Source of the DNA: Granulosicoccus sp045106475
GTDB taxonomy: Bacteria > Pseudomonadota > Gammaproteobacteria > Granulosicoccales > Granulosicoccaceae
NCBI GenBank assembly: GCA_045106475.1
Contig: JBGCEO010000019.1
Span: forward strand, 1-64,000
Length of the DNA: 64,000 nucleotides
Direction of reading: 5' to 3'
The number at the start of each line of letters is the position of its first letter. Within the stretch, counting starts at the first letter, position 1. The notes under the pieces were generated by a model that saw nothing but the letters and a program-made list of their open reading frames with translations, ran no database searches and was not told where the DNA came from. Positions 42,376 to 51,605 of the stretch are shown here, in pieces. Made by a program: the position numbers and the translations under genes.

Positions 42376-43269
42376 TTAAGACGGATTGTCGTGGATCAGG
42401 GTACCTAGCCCCTGATCAGTGAAGAGTTCCAGCAGAACAGCATGTTCTACACGTCCATCGATGATCATGACACTGCTAACACCGTTGGCCACCGCATCGA
42501 GTGCACATTGAACTTTGGGTAGCATGCCTCCATGCAAGGTACCATCGCTAATTAATCCAGCTATGTCCGTAGGCGTCAAGCCGGTTAGTAGATTGTTCTG
42601 CTGATCAAGAATGCCAGGCGTGTTGGTTAGCAGCAGCAGCCGATAGGCATTTAATGCAATGGCGATACTGCTCGCTACCAGGTCGGCGTTGATGTTGTAG
42701 CTTGCGCCTTTTGCATCGGTACCGATGGGGGCGATGACAGGTATAACGTCGTTGGCTATCAGTTTGTGGACTACATCGGTATCAATGCCGGTGACCTCTC
42801 CAACATAACCCAGTGAGTCAATAGGCTTTCCCGGTAATTGCATCGGTTTTGCACTGATGAGTCCTGCATCCTTGCCGGTTAGTCCGATAGCACGCCCGCC
42901 TACCTGGTTCAGCAGAGAAACTATATCCTTGTTGACTAAACCTCCGAGCACCATCTCGACCACTTCCATTGTTTGTTCGGTGGTTACGCGCATTCCATCA
43001 ATGAATTCACTTTCGATCGAGAGCCTGTTGAGCATCTGTGCGATCTGTGGTCCGCCGCCATGCACAACCACAGGATTGATACCCACCTGTTTCATCATGA
43101 CGATATTTTGCGCAAACGAGCGCTTGAGCGTCTCATCGGTCATGGCGTTACCGCCGTATTTGATAACAACCGTTTGACCGCTATAACGCTGTAGATAGGG
43201 TAGTGCTTCGTTTAATACCCGGGCTGTTTGTGCAGCAGCCGATTGATCACCGGCAGGAGAAATATTCAT
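42376..43269 (-). CDS. argB: Acetylglutamate kinase
   Basis: This 297-residue amino-acid-kinase-family enzyme phosphorylates N-acetyl-L-glutamate, the second step of arginine synthesis. It has VVIKYGGNAM at about residue 34, VVHGGGPQI (about 68), the NINADLVASSIAIAL segment and a C-terminal GGMLPKVQCALDAV motif. The N-terminal extension before the kinase domain suggests a hexameric, arginine-regulated form, which is an inference. It lies 12 bp downstream of the phosphohexomutase gene, in the same order as algC-argB in pseudomonads. Confidence 0.97.
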   Translation of the reverse strand: MNISPAGDQSAAAQTARVLNEALPYLQRYSGQTVVIKYGGNAMTDETLKRSFAQNIVMMKQVGINPVVVHGGGPQIAQMLNRLSIESEFIDGMRVTTEQTMEVVEMVLGGLVNKDIVSLLNQVGGRAIGLTGKDAGLISAKPMQLPGKPIDSLGYVGEVTGIDTDVVHKLIANDVIPVIAPIGTDAKGASYNINADLVASSIAIALNAYRLLLLTNTPGILDQQNNLLTGLTPTDIAGLISDGTLHGGMLPKVQCALDAVANGVSSVMIIDGRVEHAVLLELFTDQGLGTLIHDNPS

Positions 43270-43281
43270 CTAAAAACTTAT

Positions 43282-44664
43282 CTAGAATGGGATGGCTACG
43301 CTACTGTCGGTGGCTAGCATACTACGCCGAAATTCGTCCTGAATTCGTTTCATTGCTTCATCAGTATCTGCCTCGAATCGAATAACCAGCGAAGGTGTTG
43401 TATTGGATGCCCTGACCAAGCCCCAACCATCGGCATAATCGGCCCGCAGACCATCGATAGTGGTAAGCGTTGCGCCATCGAAGTTCGCCTGATTTATAAA
43501 GCTTGCAATGAAATCATGCTGTGCGCCATCACGATCAAGCAGCACATTCAGTTCCGGTGTGTTGATGCTATTGGGTATTTCACCAAAGATATCGCTGGCT
43601 TTGCGATCTGTTTTGGAAAGTATCTCAAGCAGGCGAGCTGCTGCATACAGTGCGTCATCAAATCCGTACCAGCGTTCCTTGAAAAACATATGTCCGCTCA
43701 TTTCTCCACCGAGCAACGCGCCGGTCTCCTTGATGCGAGCCTTGATAAAAGAATGCCCCGTTTTCCACATATCCGGCGTGCCACCTGCTTCACTGATGGC
43801 AGCGGGAAGTACTTTTGAACACTTCACATCGTAGATAATCCTGGCTCCCGGGTTTCTGTCCAGAACATCCCGGGCGAAAAGAACCATTTGACGATCCGGC
43901 CAAATGACATTACCCAGATCATCAACCACGCCGACCCGATCACCATCGCCATCAAAAGCCAAACCGATTTCGTGCCCTTGGTCCTTCACAAGCGTAATGA
44001 GGTCTTCAAGGTTTTCTAGTTTTGCAGGATCCGGGTGGTGGTTTGGAAAGGAGCCGTCAACCTCGGTAAACAGTGAAGAACTGGTGCAACCTAGCCCATC
44101 AAACAGTTGGGGTGCAGCTGCTCCTGCGACGCCGTTGCCACAGTCGTAGGCAATGCTCATGGGACGTGCCAGTTTGACGTCTCCGAGTATGCGATCCAGA
44201 TAATCTTGCAGGATATCCTGCTCTTGTCGCTCGCCAGGTTGAGTTGCCGTGTGTAGATTGTCTTCAACCAATCGAGTATGCAGTGCTGTTATGCCTTCAC
44301 CGAATAAGGCATCGCCACCCACAACCATTTTAAGACCGTTGTATTCAGGTGGGTTATGACTACCCGTTACCATGATGCCGGTACCTGTTTCCAGGTGATA
44401 AGTCGCGTAATACAACACGGGTGTGGGTACCATACCGATATCGATGACATTTATACCGGCACTTTGTATACCCTTACTAAGTGCTTCTATAAGTTCAGGA
44501 CCCGATAGCCTGCCGTCACGTGCTACAACAACAGTCGATAGTCCACGATCATGGCATTCACTGCCAAATGCACGGCCGATTTGTTCAACAGCTGTTGGGG
44601 TTAGCGTGTCGGTGACAACACCGCGGATATCATAAGCGCGAAATATAGCAGGCGAAACAGTCAT
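43282..44664 (-). CDS. algC: Phosphomannomutase/phosphoglucomutase
   Basis: This 460-residue alpha-D-phosphohexomutase interconverts hexose 1- and 6-phosphates for surface polysaccharide synthesis. It has the N-terminal FRAYDIRGVV motif, the phosphoserine loop TGSHNPPEYNGLK (about residue 99) and the metal loop DGDGDR (about 240). The sugar-binding loop is GGEMSGHMFF (about 317), and the C-terminal phosphate-binding region is VRASNTTPSLVIRFEAD. Length matches AlgC-type enzymes. The gene symbol is by family and by the algC-argB neighbourhood. Confidence 0.93.
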   Translation of the reverse strand: MTVSPAIFRAYDIRGVVTDTLTPTAVEQIGRAFGSECHDRGLSTVVVARDGRLSGPELIEALSKGIQSAGINVIDIGMVPTPVLYYATYHLETGTGIMVTGSHNPPEYNGLKMVVGGDALFGEGITALHTRLVEDNLHTATQPGERQEQDILQDYLDRILGDVKLARPMSIAYDCGNGVAGAAAPQLFDGLGCTSSSLFTEVDGSFPNHHPDPAKLENLEDLITLVKDQGHEIGLAFDGDGDRVGVVDDLGNVIWPDRQMVLFARDVLDRNPGARIIYDVKCSKVLPAAISEAGGTPDMWKTGHSFIKARIKETGALLGGEMSGHMFFKERWYGFDDALYAAARLLEILSKTDRKASDIFGEIPNSINTPELNVLLDRDGAQHDFIASFINQANFDGATLTTIDGLRADYADGWGLVRASNTTPSLVIRFEADTDEAMKRIQDEFRRSMLATDSSVAIPF

Positions 44665-44857
44665 TGAATTCTCTTTGAAAACTAATCGGATCTTTCTTTG
44701 AGGTGAGGCACTTTATCGCATAGCGCGATACAAGGTGGGTAATAGGTCCAATTTTAATACGATTGGACCAGTGGTGAGGCATGACAGGGCTCAAACGTCA
44801 AAAATGTGTGATTTGAGACTCAGATAAAGATTCTGTTAGAGGGCGCTCTTACGGCTG

Positions 44858-45802
44858 TCATTGCAGTGTTGGCTGTTTTTCGATCTGCAACGCATCCATG
44901 ACCAAGTCACGCAGTCGAAGTGCTAACGGGTTTAGCATGTGTTCCTTTTTTTGTATGAGGTGATAAGGCTCGACAGTGATTGGATCGGGGCTACTCACCG
45001 CGCTCATCCCCCCGGTAGCTGAACGTTTTATGAGCTCTGCGACTTCGCTGGTCACAGGCGATATGGCATCTGAATCTTGTAGATAAGCAATAGTGACCAG
45101 CAAAGAGGTGGTAACGATAATTTCGTCTGGCAGCGGGATCGAGTTTTTAACGAAGGCGTATTCAACAGATTCGCGTATTGGGGTACCACCTCCTTGGATG
45201 ACCCAGCCAAATTGTCTAAAGCTATCCATGGTTATTGCCTTTTGTTCTAGCAAGGGATGTCCAGCCCTTACCAGAAATTCTATGTCCTCACTGCGCCCTT
45301 GCATGAAATCAAACTGACGTCGATCATGGCTAGGTGGCACTCTGGACAGCACGAAATCGTATTCGCCATTGAGTAGGCCTTGTATCAACTCTTCGCTGTG
45401 AGCTACGGCGATGCTGATATCCGCACCACTGGCTTCACGGAGTAGCCTTTGAACTGACGGAACCACATAGGCTACGGCCGCTCCAGTCACTGATCCGACG
45501 CTTGCACTGCCTGTTGTACCAGAGGCAAAAGAGCTTACCTCTTTCGCTGCTTCGGTCAGACCCTGCAGCAGCGACAAGGTATGTTGAATAAATACATGGC
45601 CTATGGGTGTAGGTGTCATGCCTCTGGGATTGCGGACAAAAAGTCGCTGTTCAACCATGGTTTCGATTTCAGCCAGCATGCGGGAGGCGCTTGGCTGAGT
45701 GACTGCCATTCGTTCGGCAGCGCTGGAAAGTTGCCCCGTTTCGTGAATGGCTTTTACCAGTCTCAGGTGTCGCCATTGCAGTCGGTTGATCAAATGTTGC
45801 AT
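44858..45802 (-). CDS. LysR-family regulator (GbpR-like)
   Basis: This 314-residue regulator has an N-terminal winged helix (LVKAIHETGQLSSAAERMAVTQPSASRMLAEIE, about residues 17-49) and a periplasmic-binding-type effector domain. It is divergent from a ChvE-type sugar-binding protein gene. This is the arrangement of gbpR and chvE in Agrobacterium and relatives, where the LysR protein controls the transporter in response to arabinose or galactose. A similar role here is inferred. The 175-bp intergenic region holds two perfect dyads that could be its operators. Confidence 0.9.
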   Translation of the reverse strand: MQHLINRLQWRHLRLVKAIHETGQLSSAAERMAVTQPSASRMLAEIETMVEQRLFVRNPRGMTPTPIGHVFIQHTLSLLQGLTEAAKEVSSFASGTTGSASVGSVTGAAVAYVVPSVQRLLREASGADISIAVAHSEELIQGLLNGEYDFVLSRVPPSHDRRQFDFMQGRSEDIEFLVRAGHPLLEQKAITMDSFRQFGWVIQGGGTPIRESVEYAFVKNSIPLPDEIIVTTSLLVTIAYLQDSDAISPVTSEVAELIKRSATGGMSAVSSPDPITVEPYHLIQKKEHMLNPLALRLRDLVMDALQIEKQPTLQ

Positions 45803-45811
45803 AAACTTGAT

Positions 45812-45827
45812 ATATCAATAATGATAT
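45812..45827. promoter_or_regulatory. Perfect dyad, candidate LysR operator (1)
   Basis: ATATCA and TGATAT arms are separated by ATAA. The site begins ten bases upstream of the LysR regulator's start codon, a place suited to autoregulation. Confidence 0.5.
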
Positions 45828-45834
45828 GACTATG

Positions 45835-45852
45835 TCAAATTAAGTAATTTGA
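45835..45852. promoter_or_regulatory. Perfect dyad, candidate LysR operator (2)
   Basis: TCAAATTA and TAATTTGA form perfect 8-bp arms around a 2-bp centre. The right arm overlaps the candidate -35 box of the sugar-binding protein gene, so a bound protein there would directly affect transcription. Confidence 0.55.
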
Positions 45853-45878
45853 TTGATATGGCTCATCCGCAATATACT
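45849..45878 (+). promoter_or_regulatory. Candidate sigma-70 promoter of the sugar transporter operon
   Basis: TTGATT (45849-45854) and TATACT (45873-45878) are separated by 18 bp. This would give a leader of roughly 90 bases before the ATG at 45978, which has a strong GGAGGA ribosome site at 45964-45969. Confidence 0.5.
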
Positions 45879-45977
45879 CGTGGCGGCTAATACTGATTGA
45901 CGTCATTCGATCCACCACTGTGTACAACTGTTTGACTGGGCCCAACTACCTAAAACAATATTTGGAGGAATACAGCT

Positions 45978-47042
45978 ATGAAAAAAATGATATCCAGCCT
46001 CACCACACTGATGCTGTCTGCCAGCCTTGGCCTTGCGCCAAGCATGGCAAGCGCTGCGGACACCATTGGAATTGCGATGCCAACCAAATCATCGGCACGT
46101 TGGATTTCTGATGGAAACTCAATGAAGGAGCAGTTCGAGGCCGCTGGCTACGAAGTAGATCTCCAATATGCAGAAGACGACATTCCAAACCAGCTTGCGC
46201 AAATCGAGAACATGATTACCAAGGGTGTCAGTGTTTTGGTCATTGCGGCCATCGATGGTACGACACTGTCCAATGCTTTGGAAAACGCCCATTTCGCGGG
46301 TATAAAAACTATTGCTTATGACCGGCTGATAAGAGACAGCGAGTATGTCGATTACTATTCAACGTTTGACAACTTTAAAGTGGGCGTACAGCAGGCGAGT
46401 TCCGTCGTCGCGGGTCTGAAAGAGCGTTTTGCTGATACTAAGCCCTGGAATGTGGAATTGTTTGGTGGTTCACCTGATGATAACAATGCCTACTTTTTCT
46501 ACAACGGTGCCATGTCGGTTTTACAGCCATTGATTGATGATGGCTCTATTAACGTTGTCTCTGGTCAGATGGGTATGGACAAGGTGGGTACCTTGCGCTG
46601 GGATGGTGCTGTTGCACAGGCGCGCATGGATAACCTTTTGTCTGCGCATTACACCGATGCCACTGTACAGGGTGTTCTAAGCCCATATGACGGTTTGTCT
46701 ATCGGGATTCTTAGTTCATTGAAAGGTGTGGGTTATGGCTCCGGCGATTTGGCAATGCCTATCGTATCCGGCCAGGACGCAGAGCTGCAGTCGATTAAGT
46801 CGATCATCGCCGGTGAGCAGTATTCAACTGTTTTTAAAGACACCCGTGAACTGGCAAGAGTGGCAGTGGGTATGGCTGACGCACTGATAAACGGTGGCAC
46901 ACCTGAAATCAATGACACCGAAACATACGACAACGGTATCAAAGTCATACCGTCATACCTGCTAGAGCCTGTCTCGGTTGATGCTTCAAACTACGAAGCC
47001 ATAGTCATCGATTCTGGTTATCACTCAAAAGACGATCTGTAA
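45978..47042 (+). CDS. chvE: Multiple-monosaccharide ABC transporter, ChvE-type substrate-binding protein
   Basis: This 354-residue periplasmic binding protein has a signal peptide (cleavage near residue 26, ASAAD). It has a type I fold with TIGIAMPTKSSARWISDG at the N-terminus, VIAAIDGTTLSNAL and YDRLIRDSEYVDYYSTFDN in the hinge and sugar-binding area. This pattern is diagnostic of ChvE/xylose-type binding proteins. It delivers aldoses such as arabinose, galactose, glucose or xylose to GguAB. It is the first gene of the five-gene transporter/catabolic operon. Confidence 0.93.
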   Translation: MKKMISSLTTLMLSASLGLAPSMASAADTIGIAMPTKSSARWISDGNSMKEQFEAAGYEVDLQYAEDDIPNQLAQIENMITKGVSVLVIAAIDGTTLSNALENAHFAGIKTIAYDRLIRDSEYVDYYSTFDNFKVGVQQASSVVAGLKERFADTKPWNVELFGGSPDDNNAYFFYNGAMSVLQPLIDDGSINVVSGQMGMDKVGTLRWDGAVAQARMDNLLSAHYTDATVQGVLSPYDGLSIGILSSLKGVGYGSGDLAMPIVSGQDAELQSIKSIIAGEQYSTVFKDTRELARVAVGMADALINGGTPEINDTETYDNGIKVIPSYLLEPVSVDASNYEAIVIDSGYHSKDDL

Positions 47043-47108
47043 AAGGCAGAATTGAGCTTGTTCCACTCATGATCTTGAGTGGAACACTATCAAGCTGGAA
47101 GCGTGTTG

Positions 47109-48629
47109 ATGCAAACTGTTCTTGAAATGCGCAATATCTCCAAGACTTTTCCGGGAGTCAAAGCGCTAGACAGCGTCAATCTGAAAGTCAGCACTGGAGA
47201 AATTCACGCCTTGGTTGGCGAGAACGGCGCAGGAAAATCTACGCTGATGAAAGTGCTATCCGGTGTTCACGCCCATGGTAGCTATGAGGGTGAAATCCAA
47301 TTCAACGGAAAATCTGTAGCGTTCTCGGGCATATCTGAAAGTGAAGCGCTAGGGATAATTATTATCCATCAAGAGTTGGCACTGGTGCCATTGCTGTCGA
47401 TTGCCGAAAACCTGTTTTTAGGTAACGAAGTCGCCCGCAATGGCATCATGAACTGGCAGGAAACTCTACGCCAAACAGAGGCGTTGCTGGCTAAAGTTGG
47501 ATTGGCTGAACCACCGGCAGCATTGGTGGATACGCTCGGAGTCGGCAAACAGCAATTGGTAGAAATTGCCAAAGCGCTATCCAAGGATGTACGGCTTCTC
47601 ATTCTGGATGAACCTACCGCTGCATTGTCTGAGTCCGACAGTCAGGTCTTGCTGGATCTGCTGCTGGAACTCAAAGAACAGGGTGTAACGTCTATTCTCA
47701 TCAGCCATAAGCTCAATGAAGTTAGGCGAGTCGCGGACACCATTACGATTATTCGCGATGGCACCACGGTATCGACGCTAAAAGCTCATGAGCAGGAGAT
47801 CACGGAAGAAGAAATTGTCAGGGATATGGTTGGGCGGGATATGTCGCGCCGCTATCCCGAACGCGAGCGCCAGGTGGGTGAAACCCTAATGGAGGTGTCT
47901 GATTGGAATGTCTGGCATCCGGAACATAAAAAAAGACAGGTTATCAAGGATGTCAATTTTCATGTGCGCATGGGTGAAGTGGTTGGAATCGCCGGTTTGA
48001 TGGGAGCGGGCCGCACCGAATTGGCGATGAGCCTGTTCGGTCATAGCTACGGTCAGAATATATCCGGCACAGTCAAACTGCGTAATGAAACGCTGGATAC
48101 CTCAAGTGTGCCGTCAGCTATCGATGCCGGGCTTGCATATGTCACCGAAGATCGAAAAGCCCTTGGCTTGATTCTGGACGAATCAATTCACAGAAACATA
48201 ACCCTTGTAAACCTGCCTGAGGTATCGACATCTGGTGTGATCAATCAGGCTGAGGAGGCAAAGGTTGCCGAACAGTACCGGGTCGCCATGAATATTCGAA
48301 CCCCTTCGGTGGCGCAGAGAGTGGTTAATTTATCCGGTGGCAATCAGCAAAAAGTTGTTTTATCAAAATGGCTCTTTACTGAACCAGATGTGTTGATATT
48401 GGATGAGCCAACGCGCGGCATTGACGTGGGTGCCAAATTTGAGATTTACAACATCATTAATGAACTATCTGCGCAGGGTAAAGGCGTAGTCATGATCAGC
48501 TCAGAGATGCCGGAGCTTCTAGGAATGTGTGATCGCATTTATGTGATGAACGAAGGCAGTTTTGTTGGTGAGCTGAGTGCCGATGAAGCCAGTCAAGAGC
48601 GAATAATGTCGCTCATTGTGCGTGATTAG
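47109..48629 (+). CDS. gguA: Multiple-monosaccharide ABC transporter, ATP-binding protein
   Basis: This 506-residue protein has two fused ATPase domains, as in sugar importers of the carbohydrate-uptake-2 (CUT2) family. The first has Walker A GENGAGKST (about residue 36) and Walker B LLILDEPTAAL. The second has the usual degenerate Walker A (GLMGAGRTEL, about 299), VNLSGGNQQKVVLSKWL and LILDEPTRGIDVGAK. It energises uptake with ChvE and GguB. The frame opens at 47079, but ATG 47109 gives the standard MQTVLEMRNISKTFPGVKAL start. Confidence 0.94.
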   Translation: MQTVLEMRNISKTFPGVKALDSVNLKVSTGEIHALVGENGAGKSTLMKVLSGVHAHGSYEGEIQFNGKSVAFSGISESEALGIIIIHQELALVPLLSIAENLFLGNEVARNGIMNWQETLRQTEALLAKVGLAEPPAALVDTLGVGKQQLVEIAKALSKDVRLLILDEPTAALSESDSQVLLDLLLELKEQGVTSILISHKLNEVRRVADTITIIRDGTTVSTLKAHEQEITEEEIVRDMVGRDMSRRYPERERQVGETLMEVSDWNVWHPEHKKRQVIKDVNFHVRMGEVVGIAGLMGAGRTELAMSLFGHSYGQNISGTVKLRNETLDTSSVPSAIDAGLAYVTEDRKALGLILDESIHRNITLVNLPEVSTSGVINQAEEAKVAEQYRVAMNIRTPSVAQRVVNLSGGNQQKVVLSKWLFTEPDVLILDEPTRGIDVGAKFEIYNIINELSAQGKGVVMISSEMPELLGMCDRIYVMNEGSFVGELSADEASQERIMSLIVRD

Positions 48630-48639
48630 GATACAAAGA

Positions 48640-49848
48640 ATGTCAGACCAAGCCGAGCCCAACAACGCCAGTGCAGACAGTAGTTCGTCAGCATCATCGA
48701 GCTACTTGCGAAACCATTTGCGTGATTATGGTTTGCTGTTTGCGTTGATTGCCATCATGTTGTTTTTCCAGGTCGTGACTGACGGTACTTTACTCAAGCC
48801 CGTCAACATCACTAACCTGTTTTTACAAAACAGCTACATCATCATCATGGCACTTGGCATGCTGATCGTGATAGTGGGTGGTCACATCGATCTGTCAGTG
48901 GGTTCTGTCATGGGGTTCATCGGCGCTCTGTCAGCGGTGATGATCGTCAATGAAGATATACCTGTTGCGATAACTATTCCTTTATGCCTTGTCGCAGGTG
49001 GATTAATCGGAGCAGCACAAGGGTATTGGATCGCTTATTGGAAGATACCCAGTTTTATAGTCACACTGGCAGGTATGCTGGTCTTTCGCGGGCTATCTCT
49101 TTGGCTGCTGGAAGGGCAATCGGTCGGTCCGTTTCCCAAATCCTTTCAACTATTGTCGACAGGTTTTGTAGCTGATGTGTTTGGCGTTAATCGGCCAAAT
49201 GTCACAGCCTTGTTTGTTGGTGCCATTGCAGCCTTGGCTATTGTTTATATGGGCCTGCGCAAAAGGAAACGCAATAGTTCATATGGCATTGATGATGAGC
49301 CATGGATTATGTTTTTATTTCGCAATGCGATCATTTGTGGTGCTCTGCTTTTTGTCGTCTACAAATTATCAACCTTTCGAGGTCTACCCAATGTGTTAGT
49401 AACCATGGGTTTGCTAACGGTGATTTATGCGTTTTTTACCGAGCACACAACCACGGGGCGACGTATTTACGCGTTGGGTGGTAATGAGAAAGCCGCCAAG
49501 TTGTCTGGTATTCGCACTGAACGTTTGACCTTTCTTACATTTGTAAATATGGGCGTTCTAGCTGCATTGGCTGGTTTGATTTTCGCGGCACGTTTAAATA
49601 CCGCTACCCCGAAAGCGGGCTTTGCAGTAGAGCTTGATGTCATTGCTGCTGTGTTTATCGGTGGTGCATCCATGGCTGGTGGAGTCGGTGTGATCGTCGG
49701 TGCTGTGGTGGGGGCGTTTATCATGGGGGTTATGAATAACGGCATGTCGATTATGGGGATCGGTATCGACTACCAACAAGTTATCAAGGGACTCGTGTTA
49801 CTCGCAGCTGTTGTATTTGATGTGTACAACAAGCGCAAACAACGTTGA
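48640..49848 (+). CDS. gguB: Multiple-monosaccharide ABC transporter permease
   Basis: This 402-residue membrane protein has about ten helices and the CUT2 permease motifs IVGGHIDLSVGSVMGFIGAL (about residue 85) and NEKAAKLSGI. A late block of Gly-rich helices reads FIGGASMAGGVGVIVGAVVGAFIMG. The central cytoplasmic loop (KRKRNSSYG) is longer than in XylH and typical of GguB. The ATG at 48640, with TTAGGAT nine bases upstream, is preferred over upstream in-frame starts within gguA. Confidence 0.94.
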   Translation: MSDQAEPNNASADSSSSASSSYLRNHLRDYGLLFALIAIMLFFQVVTDGTLLKPVNITNLFLQNSYIIIMALGMLIVIVGGHIDLSVGSVMGFIGALSAVMIVNEDIPVAITIPLCLVAGGLIGAAQGYWIAYWKIPSFIVTLAGMLVFRGLSLWLLEGQSVGPFPKSFQLLSTGFVADVFGVNRPNVTALFVGAIAALAIVYMGLRKRKRNSSYGIDDEPWIMFLFRNAIICGALLFVVYKLSTFRGLPNVLVTMGLLTVIYAFFTEHTTTGRRIYALGGNEKAAKLSGIRTERLTFLTFVNMGVLAALAGLIFAARLNTATPKAGFAVELDVIAAVFIGGASMAGGVGVIVGAVVGAFIMGVMNNGMSIMGIGIDYQQVIKGLVLLAAVVFDVYNKRKQR

Positions 49849-49860
49849 GGTTGGTAGACA

Positions 49861-51603
49861 ATGACCTTCCAAAAAGCCAAGTGGCCACGAAAGTTACGAT
49901 CATCCGAATGGTTCGGAGGCTCGACCAGAGATCACATATACCATCGCTCATGGATGAAAAACCAGGGCCTTCCAGCCGATCTTTTTGACGGGCGGCCAGT
50001 CATTGGTATCTGTAATACTTGGTCAGAGATGACGCCCTGCAACGCCCATTTGCGTGATCTGGCAGAGCGGGTAAAGCACGGTATCTATGAGTCGGGTGGG
50101 TTGCCGCTTGAATTTCCCGTGTTCTCTCCCGGCGAGAGTACCTTGCGACCGACTGCCATGATGTTTCGAAATCTATGCGCGATGGATGTTGAAGAGGCCA
50201 TTCGTGGTAATCCTATGGATGGTGTTGTTCTGCTGGCAGGATGTGACAAGACCACGCCAGCTCTTTTAATGGGGGCTGCATCGGTAGATCTTCCGGCGAT
50301 ATTGGTGTCGGGTGGGCCAATGCTCAATGGTATGTTTCGTGGAGATCGCATAGGGTCCGGTACGCACCTTTGGAAATTTTCAGAGGCGGTTAAAGCCGGC
50401 GAGATCTCTCAAAAGGATTTCCTTGAAGCTGAGTCTGCTATGAGTCGCTCGGCGGGTAGCTGCAATACGATGGGTACGGCATCAACCATGGCGTCCATGT
50501 CAGAGGCACTGGGTATGGCCTTATCAGGCAATGCGGCTATTCCAGCCGTTGACAGTCGTCGTCGTGTAATGGCGCAGCTTACCGGCCGTCGTATTGTCGA
50601 CATGGTAAAAGATGATCTAAAGCCTTCTGACATACTCACACGCAACGCTTTTGCCAATGCCATTCGCACTAATGGAGCCATTGGAGGCTCAACTAATGCG
50701 GTTGTTCATCTACTGGCTATCGCAGGGAGGGTGGGTGTTGAGTTAACGCTGGATGATTGGGATCACTTTGGACGTGATATACCCACCCTGGTCAATCTGC
50801 TGCCCTCCGGGAAGTACTTAATGGAGGAGTTTTTTTACGCAGGGGGGTTGCCGGTTGTGATTAAACATCTTTGTGAAAGCAACGTCATGGATAGAAACGC
50901 GTTGACAGTCTCCGGACAAAGCCTTTGGGATGAAGTGCAAGATGTTCGAAACTGGAACGAAGAGGTTATTTTGCCAGTGGAAAAAGCGTTGACTCAGCAG
51001 GGAGGTATCGCTGTGCTGCGTGGCAATCTAGCGCCTAGTGGTGCGGTGTTAAAACCCTCAGCAGCAACAGCTGAATTACTGGTTCATCGCGGTAGAGCTG
51101 TAGTGTTCGAAGACATAGATGACTACAAACGTAAAATAAATGATGATGCGCTGGATATTGATGAAACCTGCGTGATGGTGTTGAAAAACTGTGGTCCCAA
51201 GGGTTACCCGGGTATGGCAGAGGTTGGCAATATGGGTTTGCCACCAAAAGTATTGAAAAAGGGTATCACCGATATGGTACGCATATCAGATGCTCGGATG
51301 TCTGGCACAGCCTATGGCACTGTTGTGCTGCACACTACACCTGAGGCGGCAGCGGGTGGTCCGCTTGCTGTGGTCAGAGATGGTGATTTTATCGAACTCA
51401 ATGTGCCGGAGCGCAGTTTGAATATTGATATAAGTGACGCAGAGCTTGCTGCCAGACTTGATGCATGGCAGCCAACCATAGAGTCACCCAAGAGCGGCTA
51501 TGAGTATTTGTTTCACACAAATGTTCAGGGTGCCGATACGGGTGCAGATTTCGGATTTCTTGTCGGGTGTCGTGGTTCGGCTGTAGGTAAAGATTCGCAC
51601 TAA
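49861..51603 (+). CDS. IlvD/Edd-family aldonate dehydratase (L-arabinonate dehydratase-like)
   Basis: This 580-residue iron-sulfur dehydratase has cluster ligands in CNTWSEMTPCN (about residue 57), AGCDKTTPA (about 127) and SAGSCNTMGTASTM (about 200), plus the NGAIGGSTNAVVHLLA core. It opens LRSSEWFGG, a hallmark of the sugar-acid branch (L-arabinonate, D-xylonate, D-fuconate or galactonate dehydratases) rather than IlvD. It should dehydrate an aldonate to a 2-keto-3-deoxy acid. It follows gguB by 12 bp and precedes the aldose dehydrogenase by 2 bp. Confidence 0.92.
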   Translation: MTFQKAKWPRKLRSSEWFGGSTRDHIYHRSWMKNQGLPADLFDGRPVIGICNTWSEMTPCNAHLRDLAERVKHGIYESGGLPLEFPVFSPGESTLRPTAMMFRNLCAMDVEEAIRGNPMDGVVLLAGCDKTTPALLMGAASVDLPAILVSGGPMLNGMFRGDRIGSGTHLWKFSEAVKAGEISQKDFLEAESAMSRSAGSCNTMGTASTMASMSEALGMALSGNAAIPAVDSRRRVMAQLTGRRIVDMVKDDLKPSDILTRNAFANAIRTNGAIGGSTNAVVHLLAIAGRVGVELTLDDWDHFGRDIPTLVNLLPSGKYLMEEFFYAGGLPVVIKHLCESNVMDRNALTVSGQSLWDEVQDVRNWNEEVILPVEKALTQQGGIAVLRGNLAPSGAVLKPSAATAELLVHRGRAVVFEDIDDYKRKINDDALDIDETCVMVLKNCGPKGYPGMAEVGNMGLPPKVLKKGITDMVRISDARMSGTAYGTVVLHTTPEAAAGGPLAVVRDGDFIELNVPERSLNIDISDAELAARLDAWQPTIESPKSGYEYLFHTNVQGADTGADFGFLVGCRGSAVGKDSH

Positions 51604-51605
51604 CA

